Shown here one piece after another: positions 17,001 through 17,713 of a DNA stretch of 17,713 nucleotides (its first letter is position 1; each line of letters starts with the position of its first letter). Origin of the DNA: Chitinophagaceae bacterium (GTDB taxonomy: Bacteria > Bacteroidota > Bacteroidia > Chitinophagales > Chitinophagaceae); NCBI GenBank assembly GCA_021323155.1, contig JAJTCI010000011.1, forward strand, positions 1-17,713. The letters are read 5' to 3'. The notes beneath the pieces are model-generated. The model was not told where the DNA came from and made no database searches. It saw nothing but the letters and a program-made list of their open reading frames with translations. Both the position numbers and the translations under genes were made by a program.

Positions 17001-17116
17001 TTGCGAACCTGTTGCGAACCATTTGCGAACGTGTTGCGAAGGATTTGCGAAGGTGTTGCGAAGGATTGCGAAGGTGTTGCGAACAGCTTGCGAACACCTT
17101 GCGAAGCGCTTCGCAA
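17001..17116 (+). repeat. Ten TTGCGAA heptamers at about 11-bp period, ending in an inverted copy
   Basis: Exact TTGCGAA copies start at 17001, 17012, 17023, 17034, 17045, 17056, 17066, 17077, 17088 and 17099. Eight of the nine steps are 11 bp and one is 10 bp. The 4-nt spacers vary (CCTG, CCAT, CGTG, GGAT, GGTG, CAGC, CACC), and in the middle GGAT and GGTG alternate, suggesting a 22-bp higher-order unit. An inverted copy TTCGCAA at 17110-17116 closes the array. The heptamers are conserved while the spacers drift, which suggests selection or recent spread of the heptamer rather than simple slippage alone. Because 11 is not a multiple of 3, the array is unlikely to be built as coding sequence. 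Confidence 0.9.
17099..17116. repeat. 18-bp perfect palindrome at the end of the heptamer array
   Basis: TTGCGAAGCGCTTCGCAA reads the same on both strands. It is made from the tenth heptamer, the spacer GCGC and the inverted copy. As RNA it could form a 7-bp stem with a GCGC loop. No T-tract follows on either strand, so it is not a standard intrinsic terminator. Confidence 0.8.
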
Positions 17117-17165
17117 AAAGGTGACGCTTTGAGCCCTCCACGGGCATTTTGGGACAGCAATTTTG

Positions 17166-17713
17166 TCAGGAGCCGGGCTTGTTTGAACTGTAAAAATGCC
17201 ACATCAGGTCAAACACCTCCTGTTTTAATGCTTTCGCCGCTTTGCCTTCTGGGGAGACTGGTGGCAGGAAATGTATCTCCAGTCGGTAGGGGAGGAAATA
17301 GAAGAACTTATTTACCGGCAACACTTTCTTCGTGTTGAATATGACCGCGGGAATGATGCTATTCCCGGTTTCCGTCGCTAGCTTGAATGCGCCGTCGTGA
17401 AAACTCTTAAGCGGATCATTGGTGCGGTTGCGCGTGCCCTCGGGGTAGATGCTCATGTGCATGCCCTGTTTCAGCGTTTGTTTCATCTCCATAAAGCTCC
17501 TCCTGCGGCTTTCTTCACTGTGGCGGTCGACCAGCACGGAACCTTTCGCGTAAAACCAGCCGAATAACGGCGCTTTCGTAAACGACTTTTTTGCGATCGT
17601 TTTATTCGCCCCCGGAATGAACGGGCAGGAGAGCGGCACATCCATCAGGGAGTTGTGGTTGCAGGTGACAATGTAGGTCTCACCTTTTTTGAAATTTTTC
17701 CATCCCCTCACCT
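17166..17713 (-). CDS. plsC: PlsC-type 1-acyl-glycerol-3-phosphate acyltransferase, 5' end outside window
   Basis: The frame is open to the window edge. A GTG at 17711 is probably internal, since complete family members are around 240 residues with an N-terminal membrane helix that is not seen here. The four acyltransferase motifs are present in order: NHNSLMD (the H-x4-D catalytic motif), FYAKGSVLVDRHSEESRR, YPEGTRNR (substrate phosphate binding) and SIIPAVI. The enzyme adds the second acyl chain to lysophosphatidic acid, giving phosphatidic acid for membrane lipid synthesis at the inner membrane. A lyso-lipid acyltransferase with another acceptor cannot be excluded. It is convergent with lptD, and its stop is 50 nt from the heptamer array. 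Confidence 0.92.
   Translation of the reverse strand, partial: VRGWKNFKKGETYIVTCNHNSLMDVPLSCPFIPGANKTIAKKSFTKAPLFGWFYAKGSVLVDRHSEESRRRSFMEMKQTLKQGMHMSIYPEGTRNRTNDPLKSFHDGAFKLATETGNSIIPAVIFNTKKVLPVNKFFYFLPYRLEIHFLPPVSPEGKAAKALKQEVFDLMWHFYSSNKPGS

Larger units (their letters stand above)
16885..17165. other. Non-coding stretch between convergent genes, holding the phased heptamer array
   Basis: No convincing gene is seen in these 281 bp. The open frames that cross it are composed mostly of the repeat and run into the acyltransferase gene in antisense. Besides the main array it has a small direct repeat TTTGACC (16948-16954 and 16958-16964, 10 bp apart). There is also a weak GCCC/GGGC hairpin at 17133-17145. 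Confidence 0.6.

Noticed and set aside
17001..17116. CRISPR array
   Set aside because: Repeat units are 7 bp with 3-4-bp spacers, far too short, and there are no cas genes.
17133..17149. Plus-strand intrinsic terminator (GCCC-TCCAC-GGGC then ATTTT)
   Set aside because: The stem has only four pairs and the T-run is short, so it is too weak to call.
16939..17202. An 87-codon minus-strand open frame across the array
   Set aside because: It overlaps the acyltransferase gene end and its arginine/serine-rich middle comes only from the repeat.
16814..17338. A 174-codon plus-strand open frame crossing the heptamer array
   Set aside because: It runs antisense through the 3' end of the acyltransferase gene, its middle is a translation of the 11-bp repeat, and it shows no known domain.

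Overview
The window looks like a chromosomal segment from a Bacteroidota species, most likely of the Chitinophagaceae or close relatives. The evidence is a SusC/SusD pair, MG2/TonB-plug hybrid proteins, a Bacteroidota-type LptD/OstA set, start codons preceded by A/T-rich sequence rather than Shine-Dalgarno motifs, and several boxes matching the Bacteroidota -7 consensus TAnnTTTG. Assignment to family level is inference from protein style.

From left to right: (1) 1-3448, minus strand: two tandem paralogs of a secreted protein with an N-terminal MG2-like region and a C-terminal TonB-plug-like module. The downstream copy is cut by the window start. (2) 3474-9257, minus strand: a susC-susD-DUF4397 lipoprotein operon with a candidate promoter, a LacI-type palindrome in its leader and a clear intrinsic terminator at its end. 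No glycoside hydrolase, protease or sensor is visible here, so the imported substrate cannot be named. (3) 9383-10123, minus strand: a DeoR-family repressor, upstream of and codirectional with susC. An inverted repeat lies in front of it. (4) 10183-13853, minus strand: an envelope cluster of N-acetylmuramoyl-L-alanine amidase, MCE/MlaD-type lipid-transport protein and OstA/LptA-like protein. The last two overlap by ATGA. (5) 13925-16663, plus strand: a divergent lptD-like outer-membrane LPS assembly gene. (6) 16664-17165: a possible small two-helix membrane protein and a non-coding stretch. That stretch holds ten TTGCGAA heptamers at an almost constant 11-bp period, closed by an inverted copy that forms an 18-bp perfect palindrome. 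(7) 17166-17713, minus strand: the 3' part of a PlsC-type acyltransferase gene, convergent with lptD.

The genes fall into two themes. One is outer-membrane nutrient capture: SusC is the TonB-dependent channel, SusD the surface lid, the DUF4397 lipoprotein an accessory, with DeoR and an unseen LacI-type factor as possible regulators. The other is envelope building: LptD and OstA for LPS export, MlaD for phospholipid movement, amidase for peptidoglycan and PlsC for phosphatidic acid synthesis. Most of the window is ordinary for this phylum. The least explained element is the helically phased heptamer array at 17001-17116.
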